From: Moritella sp. 24 | GTDB taxonomy: Bacteria > Pseudomonadota > Gammaproteobacteria > Enterobacterales > Moritellaceae | Length of the DNA stretch: 64,000 nt | Direction: 5' to 3' | NCBI RefSeq assembly: GCF_018219155.1 | Contig: NZ_CP056123.1 | Span: 3,419,505-3,483,504, forward strand | Part shown: positions 35,198 to 45,111 of the stretch, one piece after another | How positions within the stretch are numbered: position 1 is the stretch's first letter | How the letters are laid out: every line of letters begins with the position of its first letter | Notes under the pieces: generated by a model | Told to the model about the DNA's origin: nothing | Databases searched by the model: none | Seen by the model: the letters and a program-made list of their open reading frames with translations, nothing else | Position numbers and translations under genes: made by a program

Positions 35198-37348
35198 TTA
35201 GCGTTTTGCGTAATGATTTAAGAGACTTGGAATATCTAAAATCAGAGCAATACCACCGTCACTGGTGATTGTTGCTCCTGCCATACCTGGCGTACCTTGT
35301 AATAAGTTGTCTAACGCTTTAATAACAACTTCTTCTTGACCAATAAGACTATCAACAACAAAACCTACTTGCTTAATACCTAACTGAACAATAACTACAT
35401 GTCCTAATCCACGATCACTACGACTAGTAGCTTGTGGTTCCATTTTGGTTAACCAATCATGTAAATAAAATAGTGGAATTGCTTTTTCTCTGACAATAAT
35501 AGTCAGCTGATTATCAACTACATGGGTTTTATTTAAGTCCAAATGGAAGATTTCATTAACACTTGTCAGCGGTAAAGCAAAGATTTGCTTACCAACTTCA
35601 ACCATCAATGTTGGTAGAATTGCCAATGTTAACGGCACTTTAATTTCAATCGTTGTACCAGTACCCAGTTTTGAGTCAATTGAAATTGTACCATTTAGCT
35701 GGCTGATACCCGTTTTAACCACATCCATCCCAACACCACGACCAGAAATATCTGATATCTGATCTTTGGTTGAGAAACCTGGAGCAAAAATAAGGTTATA
35801 TGCTTCGTTATCTGAGATCCGAGCTGCTGAATCAGCATCAAGTACCCCACGTTTAACCGCAATTTGTTTTAATCGTTCGGCGTCCATACCCGCACCATCA
35901 TCTACAATTTTAAGACGAATATGATCGCCTTCTTGCGATGCGGATAAAGTAATTTTACCTTGGCGTGGCTTGCCATTTTTTGCACGTATCTCTGGCATTT
36001 CAATACCGTGATCAACCGAGTTTCTCACTAAATGCACAAGAGGATCAGCAAGAGCTTCCACCAAGTTCTTATCTAAATCGGTTTCTTCACCAATCATTTC
36101 AAGATTAATATCTTTTGATAAACTACGCGCTAAATCACGTACAACACGAGGGAAACGACCAAACACTTTTTTGATTGGTTGCATACGCGTTTTCATTACC
36201 GCGCCTTGTAAATCAGCAGTAACAACATCAAGATTAGACACGGCTTTCGTCATGTCTTCGTCATTACTTGAAATACCTAAACTGACTAAGCGATTACGAA
36301 CAAGTACTAGCTCACCAACCATATTCATGATTTCATCAAGCGTTCGCGTATCAACACGTACTGTTGAATCAGCCTGTGGTTTCGCTTTTTTCTCTACTTT
36401 AGCGGCAGGCGCTGCTTTCGCAACGGGTGCTACGATTGCTGTTGCAGTAGCCGTTTCAGAGTGAGCGACTGGAGCTAACGCGACAGGCTCAGCTGCACTA
36501 ACAACACTTTTTACTGTCGTCGCAGCACTTGGCGCATTACCTTTACCGTATAATTCATCAAGTAAATTTTCAAAGTCATCATCATTAATATCACCACTGC
36601 TCGACGCTACAGATGTAGCGGCAACAGGTGTCGGTGCTGGTGCAGGTGCTTCAGTAATAGAAACACCGTGTTGACCCACACCATGTAGTTCATCAAGTAA
36701 CTTTTCAAATTCGTCATCAGTAAAATCAGCATTTGAACTTGCCGGAACACTTGTCGAAACAACCGGAGTTGGCGCAGGTGCTGCAGTCTTAGTGACTGTT
36801 GGCGCACTGCCTTTTCCATGTAATTCATCAAGTAACTGTTCAAACTCTAGCTCTGACATGCCATCGATTTCAGTGCTATCACTCGCAGCAGGAGTCTTAG
36901 CAACGACAGGTTCAGGAATTGCTTCAACAACAGTTTCTAGCACTGCAACTGGAGCAACTTCAGGTTGAGTAAGCAAATGAAGTTGATGGATTAACGCAGG
37001 ATCTGCTGCCGTTAATGGCTCTCTCTGTTGGATCAGTACAAACATTTCGTTTACACAATCCAATGATTTAAGAATCACATCCATCAGTTCTGGAGTAACG
37101 GCTCTTAAGCCATTACGCAGGCTATCAAACACATTTTCTGCACCATGGCAGATATCAACCAGTTCTGATAATGCTAAAAATCCAGCGCCACCTTTAACTG
37201 TATGGAATCCTCTAAAAATTGCATTAAGCAACTCCGAGTCTTCTGGACTTTTTTCTAAATCAACGAGTTGTTCAGAGAGTTGCTCTAGAATTTCAGATGC
37301 TTCTATCAAAAAGTCCTGTAGAATATCTTCATCAACATCAAAGCTCAT
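35198..37348 (-). CDS. cheA: Chemotaxis sensor histidine kinase CheA
   Basis: The histidine kinase that phosphorylates CheY and CheB. The P1 domain has the phosphorylated His in FRGFHTVKGGAGFL (His49), P3 dimerisation starts near TLDEIMNMVGELVLVRNRL, P4 ATP-binding shows DPLVHLVRNSVDHGIE, DDGAGMD and GRGVGMDV, and P5 is CheW-like. Between P1 and P3, in place of a usual P2, is a linker with three copies of a FExLLDEL[HY]G motif at exactly 45-residue spacing. In vibrios a linker segment of CheA binds ParC/ParP. I start it at the ATG at 37348 with GGGAG upstream rather than at the TTG before it. 716 aa. Confidence 0.95.
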   Translation of the reverse strand: MSFDVDEDILQDFLIEASEILEQLSEQLVDLEKSPEDSELLNAIFRGFHTVKGGAGFLALSELVDICHGAENVFDSLRNGLRAVTPELMDVILKSLDCVNEMFVLIQQREPLTAADPALIHQLHLLTQPEVAPVAVLETVVEAIPEPVVAKTPAASDSTEIDGMSELEFEQLLDELHGKGSAPTVTKTAAPAPTPVVSTSVPASSNADFTDDEFEKLLDELHGVGQHGVSITEAPAPAPTPVAATSVASSSGDINDDDFENLLDELYGKGNAPSAATTVKSVVSAAEPVALAPVAHSETATATAIVAPVAKAAPAAKVEKKAKPQADSTVRVDTRTLDEIMNMVGELVLVRNRLVSLGISSNDEDMTKAVSNLDVVTADLQGAVMKTRMQPIKKVFGRFPRVVRDLARSLSKDINLEMIGEETDLDKNLVEALADPLVHLVRNSVDHGIEMPEIRAKNGKPRQGKITLSASQEGDHIRLKIVDDGAGMDAERLKQIAVKRGVLDADSAARISDNEAYNLIFAPGFSTKDQISDISGRGVGMDVVKTGISQLNGTISIDSKLGTGTTIEIKVPLTLAILPTLMVEVGKQIFALPLTSVNEIFHLDLNKTHVVDNQLTIIVREKAIPLFYLHDWLTKMEPQATSRSDRGLGHVVIVQLGIKQVGFVVDSLIGQEEVVIKALDNLLQGTPGMAGATITSDGGIALILDIPSLLNHYAKR
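36539..36847 (-). repeat. Internal 45-residue repeat in the CheA linker
   Basis: FEQLLDELHGKG, FEKLLDELHGVG and FENLLDELYGKG start at residues 169, 214 and 259 of CheA counted from the ATG at 37348. The first two units also share APAPTPV and SSxxD segments, so a 135-bp tandem duplication has occurred; the third keeps only the motif. Confidence 0.9.
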
Positions 37349-37359
37349 CAATATCTCCC

Positions 37360-38109
37360 TTAAAATCCTAAACTTGACAGTAAATCATCAACATCATTTT
37401 GGCCGTCTAATACATCAACACGTTCACTCGCATTCATGATTGGACCTTCGGCCTCGATACCATTTATTTCTTTAACTGGTTCATTGACTTTATTCAGTGG
37501 CTTTGAAACCTCACCAAACATAGTTAACATTTCGACCAGTTTAACTTCTACTTCTTGCACCAAGTTAATCACACGACGGATCATTTGACCTGTCAAATCT
37601 TGAAAATCTTGAGCCATTAAAATTTCAGTTAAATACTGTCTTAGACTATCGGCATCAGATACTGAAACTTGAAGAAAATCATCCAATAATTTACAAAGTT
37701 CTTTAAATTGGCCTAGTTGTAGATCACGACTCATCAAACTCTTCCAGCTCGGTAGCACTTGCTGGATACGATCATTAAAACTATCTGCAATTGGTAAGCA
37801 AGCTTCCACAGCGTCCATTGTTCTGTTCGCTGCTTTATCTGTCATCTCAATAACGTAATTCAATCGTTCTCGAGCATCAGGAAACTCATCTTTTGCTAAG
37901 CTTTCAATACGCGTATCTAATTGGAAATCGTTTAATGAATCATGCAATTGGCGTGTTAATACGCCAACTTTTTCAAATAGAGCTTCTGAATCTGCATTTT
38001 GGATGTTGATAATTATGTCATTGGCCATTTCAATCTGACCACACTCGAGTAGTGTGACCAGTTCTTTGGCTTTCTCTAACGAAATCAACGATTCTTGTTG
38101 TTCACTCAT
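37360..38109 (-). CDS. cheZ: CheY-phosphate phosphatase CheZ
   Basis: CheZ dephosphorylates CheY-P. The protein is almost all helical, with the catalytic segment QDFQDLTGQMIRRVI in the four-helix bundle and the C-terminal CheY-binding tail QNDVDDLLSSLGF. At 249 aa it is longer than E. coli CheZ (214). I start it at the ATG at 38109 (MSEQQ), placing AAGG about eight bases upstream; the in-frame ATG two codons earlier would sit directly on that sequence. It lies between cheY and cheA. Confidence 0.94.
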   Translation of the reverse strand: MSEQQESLISLEKAKELVTLLECGQIEMANDIIINIQNADSEALFEKVGVLTRQLHDSLNDFQLDTRIESLAKDEFPDARERLNYVIEMTDKAANRTMDAVEACLPIADSFNDRIQQVLPSWKSLMSRDLQLGQFKELCKLLDDFLQVSVSDADSLRQYLTEILMAQDFQDLTGQMIRRVINLVQEVEVKLVEMLTMFGEVSKPLNKVNEPVKEINGIEAEGPIMNASERVDVLDGQNDVDDLLSSLGF

Positions 38110-38121
38110 GCGCATCCTTGC

Positions 38122-38505
38122 TTATTGAATTCTTTCGAAGATTTTCTCTAATTTTTCTTTTAGTGTTGCAGCAGTAAACGGTTTTATAATATAGCCATTC
38201 ACGCCAGATTGAGCCGCTTCAATAATTTGTTCGCGTTTCGCTTCTGCTGTTACCATTAATACTGGGATATGACATAGTGCTTGATCCTTACGAATCTCTT
38301 TAAGCAAATCAATACCTTGCATTCCAGGCATGTTCCAGTCAGTTACAACAAAGTCATAATCGCCGTTTTTTAGCATTGGAAGTGCGGTATTACCGTCATC
38401 GGCTTCAAATGTATTATTAAAACCAAGATCACGCAGTAAGTTTTTAATGATACGTCTCATCGTAGAAAAATCGTCAACAATAAGAATTTTAATTTGCTTT
38501 TTCAA
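38122..38505 (-). CDS. cheY: Chemotaxis response regulator CheY
   Basis: A single-domain response regulator that binds FliM to switch rotation. It shows the acidic pair VDD, the phospho-acceptor Asp56 in [10 protein letters not shown], the Thr in VTAEA and the Lys in IIKPF. I start it at a TTG at 38505, six bases after GGAG, giving [12 protein letters not shown] as in vibrios; a TTG four codons upstream lacks a ribosome-binding site. 127 aa. It follows fliA after about 100 bases. Confidence 0.93.
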   Translation of the reverse strand: MKKQIKILIVDDFSTMRRIIKNLLRDLGFNNTFEADDGNTALPMLKNGDYDFVVTDWNMPGMQGIDLLKEIRKDQALCHIPVLMVTAEAKREQIIEAAQSGVNGYIIKPFTAATLKEKLEKIFERIQ

Positions 38506-38605
38506 GTTGTTCTCCAAAATAAGTAATTACAATATTTACAGTCCCTGATTCCCATAAATATATTACTTCAATATCCAGGTACTAGAAATACGGTACCAAT
38601 TAAAC

Positions 38606-39331
38606 TTAATCATCCAACCAAGCGTGCATACGCGCTTTCACTCGATGCATTGCTTGACTGTGAATTTGACTCACTCGAGATTCACTGACACTAAGCACTT
38701 CCCCGATCTCTCTTAGGTTTAACTCTTCATCGTAATAAAGTGATAAAACTAAGCTTTCTCTTTCTGGTAATGTCTTAATGCAGTTTGCTAGTGCTTGCTG
38801 AAAACGTTGTTCAGAAAAGTCAGAACAAGGGGTACTTGATTTACCTTCATAAACTGAATAAGCATCTTCATTACTCGCCGTCAAATCTTCGACCGCCAAT
38901 ATATGCCCACTGTTAACATCCATCAACATACTATGGTAGTCAGTAAGGCTTACGCCTAATTCTTCAGCGACATCCGTATCTTTTGCATCCGTGCCAGTCC
39001 GTTTTTCAATCCGATCAATGGCTGCTGCAATATCGCGCCCATTTTTATGAACCGACCTTGGAACCCAGTCTCCGCGTCTCATTTCATCAATCATTGAGCC
39101 GCGAATACGAATACCAGCATACGTTTCAAAACTAGCGCCTTTAGAACCATCGAAATTACGTGCAGCATCCAGTAATCCAATCATACCCGATTGGATTAAA
39201 TCATCTAACTGAACACTCGGCGGCAAACGCAGTAATAAGTGGTGAGCGATTCGTTTTACTAAAAAACCGAATTGCTCAACAGCATTACTCTGTTGCGACT
39301 GGATGTTACTGTAAGCGGATGCTTTATTCAC
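38606..39331 (-). CDS. fliA: Flagellar sigma factor FliA (sigma28)
   Basis: The RNA polymerase sigma factor for late flagellar genes (filament, motor, chemotaxis). Region 2 reads DLIQSGMIGLLDAARNFDGS with GASFETYAGIRIRGSMIDEM, and region 4 ends with LREIGEVLSVSESRVSQIHS. At 241 aa it matches E. coli FliA (239). A GTG start follows a GAAG sequence. It sits after flhG, in the FlrA-dependent operon, as in Vibrio. Its anti-sigma factor FlgM is outside the window. Confidence 0.96.
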   Translation of the reverse strand: MNKASAYSNIQSQQSNAVEQFGFLVKRIAHHLLLRLPPSVQLDDLIQSGMIGLLDAARNFDGSKGASFETYAGIRIRGSMIDEMRRGDWVPRSVHKNGRDIAAAIDRIEKRTGTDAKDTDVAEELGVSLTDYHSMLMDVNSGHILAVEDLTASNEDAYSVYEGKSSTPCSDFSEQRFQQALANCIKTLPERESLVLSLYYDEELNLREIGEVLSVSESRVSQIHSQAMHRVKARMHAWLDD

Positions 39332-39332
39332 T

Positions 39333-40208
39333 TCAATCTTCTACCCTAGCTTTGTTCTCAAACAAGTTCTCAATGAAAAACTCAAGATGACCACCGACTT
39401 TATTCGGTACAGGCCAAGTTGCAGCTTTACTTGCCAACGCTCTAAACGCAAGTGAGGCAGGTGCTTTTGGAAATGCATCTACAACTACTTTTTGCTTACG
39501 AACGGATTGACGAACACTGTTATCAAACGGAATACAAGCAACAAGCTCTAATGTTGCATCTAAGAATCGATCCGTTACACGTGTCAATTTAGTAAATAAT
39601 TCTTGGCCTTCACGTAAACTGCGCACCATATTAGCCACAATTTTAAAACGGTGAACACCGTGTTCTTTTGATAGTAATTTAATTAATGCATATGCATCCG
39701 TAATAGATGTTGGTTCATCACACACCACCATTAGGATATCTTGCGATGCACGGCAAAAACTTAATACCATGTCTGAAATACCAGCTGCGGTATCAACCAA
39801 AAGTACATCAATTGGTGTTTTCAATTCTGCAAACGCGCGTATTAAGCCTGCGTGCTCTTGCACTGACAACTCAACCATCGAACGAGTACCCGATGTAGCG
39901 GGCGCAATTAAGATCCCATTTGGGCCCTCAATTAAAATATCATCCAATGTACACTCACCAGAAATAACGTGAGAAATATTTTTATGTACGCGTAAGCCGA
40001 GTAAAACATCGACATTTGCCAATCCAAGATCGGCATCTAAAACCATAACTCGCTTGCCCTGAGCCGCGAGAGATACCGCCATATTTAGTGTTACGTTAGT
40101 TTTACCTACGCCACCTTTACCACCTGAGACGGCAATAACTTTAACTTTTTTGTTATTACTCATTTGTCTTAGACCACTTGCTTGATCGAAAAAAATATTT
40201 TTATTCAT
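39333..40208 (-). CDS. flhG: Flagellar number regulator FlhG (FleN)
   Basis: A MinD/ParA-like ATPase that limits the number of polar flagella, by stimulating FlhF GTPase and by inhibiting FlrA/FleQ. The N-terminal DQASGLRQM is the conserved FlhF-activating helix. SGGKGGVGKTNVTLNMA is the deviant Walker A, followed by LDADLGLANVDVLLGL; the C-terminal amphipathic helix (EFFIENLFE) is the membrane-targeting segment. 291 aa. It follows flhF after two bases. Confidence 0.95.
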   Translation of the reverse strand: MNKNIFFDQASGLRQMSNNKKVKVIAVSGGKGGVGKTNVTLNMAVSLAAQGKRVMVLDADLGLANVDVLLGLRVHKNISHVISGECTLDDILIEGPNGILIAPATSGTRSMVELSVQEHAGLIRAFAELKTPIDVLLVDTAAGISDMVLSFCRASQDILMVVCDEPTSITDAYALIKLLSKEHGVHRFKIVANMVRSLREGQELFTKLTRVTDRFLDATLELVACIPFDNSVRQSVRKQKVVVDAFPKAPASLAFRALASKAATWPVPNKVGGHLEFFIENLFENKARVED

Positions 40209-40210
40209 TA

Positions 40211-41707
40211 CTATTTATCATCGCCTAACCAAAAATGCGTATCGTTTTGTTCTTCTAGCGTATCTCTATTGAGTACAGCTCGAACTAATTGCTGTGCATT
40301 GGCTGAATCTATATCTTCAGGAACCCTTTGCCCATTGGTAATATATGCAATCGGTAGTTCGTGCTGTATTAATACACTTAAAATCTCACCGAGACTTAAA
40401 CTTTCATCCACTTTACTTAAAATGCAACCCGATAACGGGATATGATGAAAGTGCTCTAATGTTTCTTGTACAACCCTACGCTGTGCGGTCGCCGGAACAA
40501 CTAAATAGTTACGAATCACGACTTTTTCATTATTAACTAATGTATCGAGCTGTTCAGATAAGCGTTTATCACGCTGACCCATACCAGCAGTGTCAATTAA
40601 CACTAAACGTTTGCTTCTTAATTGATACAAGTATTGTGCCAACTCTGCTTCATCACGGGCAACCTTAACAGTACAGCCCATAATACGGCCATAAGTGGCT
40701 AATTGTTCGTGAGCACCAATACGATATGTATCAGTGGTAATCAATGCGACGTTATCAGAACCATGTAACATGGCAAATTTTGCCGCTAATTTGGCGATTG
40801 TTGTCGTTTTACCAACCCCTGTAGGGCCAACTAATGCAACAGCACCACCTTTACTTAAAATATCATCTTGCGCAATTAATACATTATCCGTTAATAGCGC
40901 TTGTATTTGATCCCAAGCCGACTCAATCGAACAGTCTTCAGCCACACAGTTAGCTAACTGGTCAGCAACGACTTCTGTAAAGCCTATTTTGACCAAATGC
41001 TTGATCAACATAGCACGTATAGGTTCGTTACGTTCAACTTCCTGCCACTGTAATCCTGATACTTGGTGTTCAAGCAACTTTCGTATAGAGGCTAACTCGG
41101 CCTTCATCGCACTAATGTCTTGCTGGTTATCCGCTTTAGCAGGTGCCGCTTCAAATTGTTTATAACCACTTTGCTGTGGTTTACGTGCCATACCATCACG
41201 CATTTCATTTTGTTCAGCTAATGTAGCTGGCGCAGCACTAGGACGCTCAGCAAAGCGGCGTGCAACCGGTTTCTTTAAGAAGCTGGTATCCCAATTATTG
41301 GATTCGCTGGCATTGTCATCACTGCCTATTGCTTGTGACATTTGCTGTTGGTGTTCTTGCTGGCGTGCTAATAAACTGGCTAGTGAGTCATTAGGCGCGG
41401 TCTTTTTCTCTGATTCAGTCGGTGCTGATGGTTCATTCTTCATTAGCTTCTTAAAGCTAAATTTTGATGCCGATAAATTGACGGAATCTTCAGAAAGTTG
41501 ACGCTCTGTTTTATTTGTTACCTGTTGAGGTTCACTCGGTTTGTCTGTTGCAGCGGGTTTGCTTTCGGAGAAATCCACAGCAGCAACAATTTCAATACCA
41601 CCGGTAACCTTTTTGTTAGACATAATAACAGCGTCTGGGCCAAGAACCTCTTTGACTTCAGCCAATGCCGCTCGCATATCTTTGGCAAAAAAGCGCTTTA
41701 TTTTCAA
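40211..41707 (-). CDS. flhF: SRP-type GTPase FlhF
   Basis: FlhF marks the pole for flagellar assembly. The N-terminal basic domain (IKRFFAKDMRAALAEVKEVL) is followed by a variable linker rich in Ser/Glu/Gln (about residues 50-205) and the NG GTPase domain with VGPTGVGKTTTIAKLA, ITTDTYRIGAHEQL, LIDTAGM and LSKVDE. It starts at a TTG at 41707 with AAGGATGATAAG upstream, and 498 aa is typical for polar flagellates. It is co-transcribed with flhA and flhG. Confidence 0.94.
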   Translation of the reverse strand: MKIKRFFAKDMRAALAEVKEVLGPDAVIMSNKKVTGGIEIVAAVDFSESKPAATDKPSEPQQVTNKTERQLSEDSVNLSASKFSFKKLMKNEPSAPTESEKKTAPNDSLASLLARQQEHQQQMSQAIGSDDNASESNNWDTSFLKKPVARRFAERPSAAPATLAEQNEMRDGMARKPQQSGYKQFEAAPAKADNQQDISAMKAELASIRKLLEHQVSGLQWQEVERNEPIRAMLIKHLVKIGFTEVVADQLANCVAEDCSIESAWDQIQALLTDNVLIAQDDILSKGGAVALVGPTGVGKTTTIAKLAAKFAMLHGSDNVALITTDTYRIGAHEQLATYGRIMGCTVKVARDEAELAQYLYQLRSKRLVLIDTAGMGQRDKRLSEQLDTLVNNEKVVIRNYLVVPATAQRRVVQETLEHFHHIPLSGCILSKVDESLSLGEILSVLIQHELPIAYITNGQRVPEDIDSANAQQLVRAVLNRDTLEEQNDTHFWLGDDK

Positions 41708-41756
41708 CTTATCATCCTTAGTTCAGTTCGCTACTTTAATTTATTTTATTAACACG

Positions 41757-43856
41757 TTATTGACCAACAACACTGACAATTCGAATCTGTTTATCATCAG
41801 GTACTTCTTGATATGATAATACGCGTAATGACGGTATTGAGTATTTCACAAATTTCGCCAATGTCGATCTTAGTACACCAGAGGTAAGTAATATCGCTGG
41901 TTGTCCTGCTAATTCTTGGTTTTGTGCTACCTCAGTGAGTGAGGACTGCATACGTTCTGCTAAACCAGGTTCAATACCAGCACCGTCACTCCCCGCAGCT
42001 TGTAAAGACTGATGTAATATTTGCTCTAATTCCGGCGCTAGCGTCACTACAGGTAGTTCACTATCGATACCATTAATGTCTTGTACAATCATTCGACGTA
42101 AGCTCACTCGACACGCCGAAATTAATACTTCAGGGTCTTGTGTCTTAGTACCATATTCCGCCATCGTTTCAACAATCGTACGAATATCTCGAATCGGTAC
42201 ATTGTCGTTAAGTAGGCCTTGTAGTACTTTAACCACGATACCCAGTGGTAAAATTTCAGGGACTAAACTCTCAACAAGTTTGGGATGGGTTTTCGCTAAC
42301 ACATCCAATAAATTCTGTACTTCTTCATAACCGAGCAGTTGCGCTGCATTATTTAGGAGCAGCTGACTTAAGTGTGTCGCAACAACCGTGGCAGAGTCAA
42401 CAGCTGTATAACCTAGGGTTTGCGCTTGATCACGCTGTTGAGGGTTTATCCACAAAGCAGGCAAACCAAAAGCAGGGTCAATGGTTGCAATACCATCTAT
42501 CTTGCCGTAAACCTGACCAGGGTTAATCGCGAGCTCTTTATCATGGAAGATTTCGATTTCACCATTTGATACCCCCATAATGTTAATACTATAACAGTTT
42601 GGCGGTAATTCGAGGTTATCTCGAATATGCACAGCTGGTACCAAAAAACCTAATTCTTGAGATAGCTTCTTACGCACACCCTTAATTCGATTTAATAGCT
42701 CACCACCTTGGCTTTTATCAACCAGCGGAATTAAGCGATAACCAACTTCTAAACCAATAGTATCGACAGGCTTAACATCATCCCAATCAAGGTCTTTTTG
42801 ATCATTTAAATTAGCTTCAATTGCAGCATCTTCAGGCACCAAGCTTTTCTCTTCTGCAGCTTTAGCTTGTTTCTTCATTAACCACCAAGCCCAGACACCT
42901 GTAATCACACCAAAACCAATAAAGGCAAGGTGTGGCATACCAGGTACTAACCCCATCACGGTCATAATAGCTGCAACCACAGCAAGCGCTTTCGGGTTCG
43001 CCACCATTTGGCTACTGACTTGCGTACCCAATTTTTCATCTTTATTCTGACGAGTAACAATAATCGCAGCAGCAATAGATAAAAGTAATGATGGGATTTG
43101 CGCAACCAGTCCGTCACCGATGGTCAATAATGTATAAATTCGACTGGCTTCAGAGAAACTAAGATCGTGTTGCATTATACCGATGATTAAACCACCGATA
43201 ATATTAATAAATAAAATCAATAAACCCGCAACGGCATCACCTTTTACGAATTTACTTGCACCATCCATCGAACCATAAAAATCAGCCTCTTGCGTCACAT
43301 CTTCACGACGCTGCTTTGCTTGTTCTTGATCAATAATACCGGCATTCAAATCCGCATCGATGGCCATTTGTTTACCCGGCATCGCATCAAGCGTAAAACG
43401 TGCACTTACTTCCGAAATACGTCCCGCACCTTTAGTCACTACGGCAAAGTTAATAATCATCAAGATCATAAACACGATAAGACCAACCGCCAAATTCCCG
43501 CCGATCACCACAGAACCAAAAGCATCAATAACCTGTCCGGCGGCATCACCACCATTGTGACCTTCTAAAAGCACGACACGCGTTGACGCTACATTAAGCG
43601 CTAAACGTAACAAGGTTGCGATTAACAGTACGGTTGGAAAGGCTGCAAATTCAAGCGGTCGATTGACGTATACAGAAACCAGTAAAACTAATAAAGACAA
43701 GGCGATATTAAAAGAAAAGAAGACATCCAAGAGGAAGGCTGGCATGGGTAATACAACCATGCCTAATGTAGCTAACACAATAATCGGGGTGCCAATATTC
43801 TCTAGCGCTATGGCTCTTTTACCCCAGATTTTGGATATGTTAGTTGCTACTTGCAT
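41757..43856 (-). CDS. flhA: Flagellar export gate protein FlhA
   Basis: A core export-apparatus protein. Eight N-terminal membrane segments (to about residue 325) include the conserved cytoplasmic loop with FTLDAMPGKQMAIDADLNAG. The large cytoplasmic domain (to 699) forms the chaperone/cargo docking ring and ends near LSYQEVPDDKQIRIV. 699 aa agrees with the family. It is first in its operon behind a possible sigma54 site. The gap to flhB upstream is about 90 bases. Confidence 0.96.
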   Translation of the reverse strand: MQVATNISKIWGKRAIALENIGTPIIVLATLGMVVLPMPAFLLDVFFSFNIALSLLVLLVSVYVNRPLEFAAFPTVLLIATLLRLALNVASTRVVLLEGHNGGDAAGQVIDAFGSVVIGGNLAVGLIVFMILMIINFAVVTKGAGRISEVSARFTLDAMPGKQMAIDADLNAGIIDQEQAKQRREDVTQEADFYGSMDGASKFVKGDAVAGLLILFINIIGGLIIGIMQHDLSFSEASRIYTLLTIGDGLVAQIPSLLLSIAAAIIVTRQNKDEKLGTQVSSQMVANPKALAVVAAIMTVMGLVPGMPHLAFIGFGVITGVWAWWLMKKQAKAAEEKSLVPEDAAIEANLNDQKDLDWDDVKPVDTIGLEVGYRLIPLVDKSQGGELLNRIKGVRKKLSQELGFLVPAVHIRDNLELPPNCYSINIMGVSNGEIEIFHDKELAINPGQVYGKIDGIATIDPAFGLPALWINPQQRDQAQTLGYTAVDSATVVATHLSQLLLNNAAQLLGYEEVQNLLDVLAKTHPKLVESLVPEILPLGIVVKVLQGLLNDNVPIRDIRTIVETMAEYGTKTQDPEVLISACRVSLRRMIVQDINGIDSELPVVTLAPELEQILHQSLQAAGSDGAGIEPGLAERMQSSLTEVAQNQELAGQPAILLTSGVLRSTLAKFVKYSIPSLRVLSYQEVPDDKQIRIVSVVGQ

Positions 43857-43890
43857 TTGATGACCTCAGAAAATTATGCTCGATAGTATA

Positions 43891-43909
43891 AAGCAATAAT
43901 CATACCTAA
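43891..43909 (-). promoter_or_regulatory. Possible sigma54 promoter of the flhA operon
   Basis: On the minus strand TTAGGTATGATTATTGCTT has GG and GC separated by exactly 10 bases and a good TTGCT -12. The -24 (AGGTAT for TGGCAC) is degenerate. It lies about 35 bases before flhA, and the orthologous vibrio operon is sigma54/FlrA-dependent. Confidence 0.45.
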
Positions 43910-43945
43910 GGCAAAAGCATTAAGTGCTAGAGTCCACAAATGATA

Positions 43946-45076
43946 CTAATATTTCAGGTCTTCAGGGATATCCATAGTTTTTGGTAATGGTTTCGGTCGA
44001 TTGCCCTTACGCTGCTTAAATTGGTCAAGCTGATAAACATAGGCGAGTATCTGCGCAACAGCGATAAATAAGCCTTCAGGTATAGGTTCATCTATCTCTG
44101 TTGTATGATAAATCGCACGCGTTAAGGCGGCAGATTCTAAGATCGGTACCTTGTGTTCTTTCGCCATATCTCGAATACGAAATGCAGCTTGATCAACACC
44201 TTTGGCAACAACCTTTGGCGCAGCATTACCGGATTTCTCATATTTTAACGCCACAGAATAGTGCGTCGGGTTGGTAATAATAACATCGGCATCGGGAATA
44301 TTACTCATCATTCGACGTTGTGATACCTCCATCTGCATCTGCCTAATCTTACCTTTAAGCTGTGGGTTACCATTCACATCTTTCATTTCATCTTTCACTT
44401 CTTGCTTGGTCATGCGTAATTCTTTTGCATGTTTCCAATATTGATACGGCACATCAATCGCGACAATAATAATTAAAGAGGCGCATAACCAAATAAAAAC
44501 ATCGGCCAAAAAGTTAAGTGATTCAATCACAGAAATATGCAGCGGCTGTAAACTGAATTCCATGATCTTTAAAAATTGAGTTTTTAACACAAACACTGCA
44601 ATAGTCACAACAACTGCAACCTTGGCAATTGATTTAATCAATTCCACCATGGCCTGTGGCCCCAGCATTCTTTTTAGGCCCGCTTTCGGTGACATTTTTG
44701 ATGCTTTAGGACGAATAGATTCACCACTGAATACCACGCCCCCCATCATAATATTACCAAGGATACCCGCGATAAAACCAATGATCATGATACCAAATAG
44801 TGGCCACATTAATGGTTTAACACTGGTTCCAACGATCTCAAGTAACGCTTCAGGGCTGAATATTTCTTCACGGCTAAGTTCGAACAATCGGCTCATGTTG
44901 CTCACAAGCGCACGTGCTAAGGCATCACCAAAAGCAAGAAAAGCTGCACCACTCGCGGTTAAAACTAAGGTCGTCGCAAGTTCTTTTGAACGTACTACCT
45001 GACCTTTTTCTCTGGCTTGGGAGAGTTTTTTCTCGGTGGCGTCTTCGGTTTGTTCTTGTCCGTCTTTTTCAGCCAT
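43946..45076 (-). CDS. flhB: Flagellar export switch protein FlhB
   Basis: An export-gate protein that switches substrate class from hook/rod to filament. Four membrane segments (about 30-210) precede the cytoplasmic domain with the autocleavage motif NPTH (residues 269-272). The N-terminus EQTEDATEKKLSQAREKGQV is the family signature. 376 aa is the usual length. It is last in the fliK operon. Confidence 0.96.
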   Translation of the reverse strand: MAEKDGQEQTEDATEKKLSQAREKGQVVRSKELATTLVLTASGAAFLAFGDALARALVSNMSRLFELSREEIFSPEALLEIVGTSVKPLMWPLFGIMIIGFIAGILGNIMMGGVVFSGESIRPKASKMSPKAGLKRMLGPQAMVELIKSIAKVAVVVTIAVFVLKTQFLKIMEFSLQPLHISVIESLNFLADVFIWLCASLIIIVAIDVPYQYWKHAKELRMTKQEVKDEMKDVNGNPQLKGKIRQMQMEVSQRRMMSNIPDADVIITNPTHYSVALKYEKSGNAAPKVVAKGVDQAAFRIRDMAKEHKVPILESAALTRAIYHTTEIDEPIPEGLFIAVAQILAYVYQLDQFKQRKGNRPKPLPKTMDIPEDLKY

Positions 45077-45111
45077 GAGGAAGCACCTTTACCCTAATGT
45101 TGTGGAGGAGG

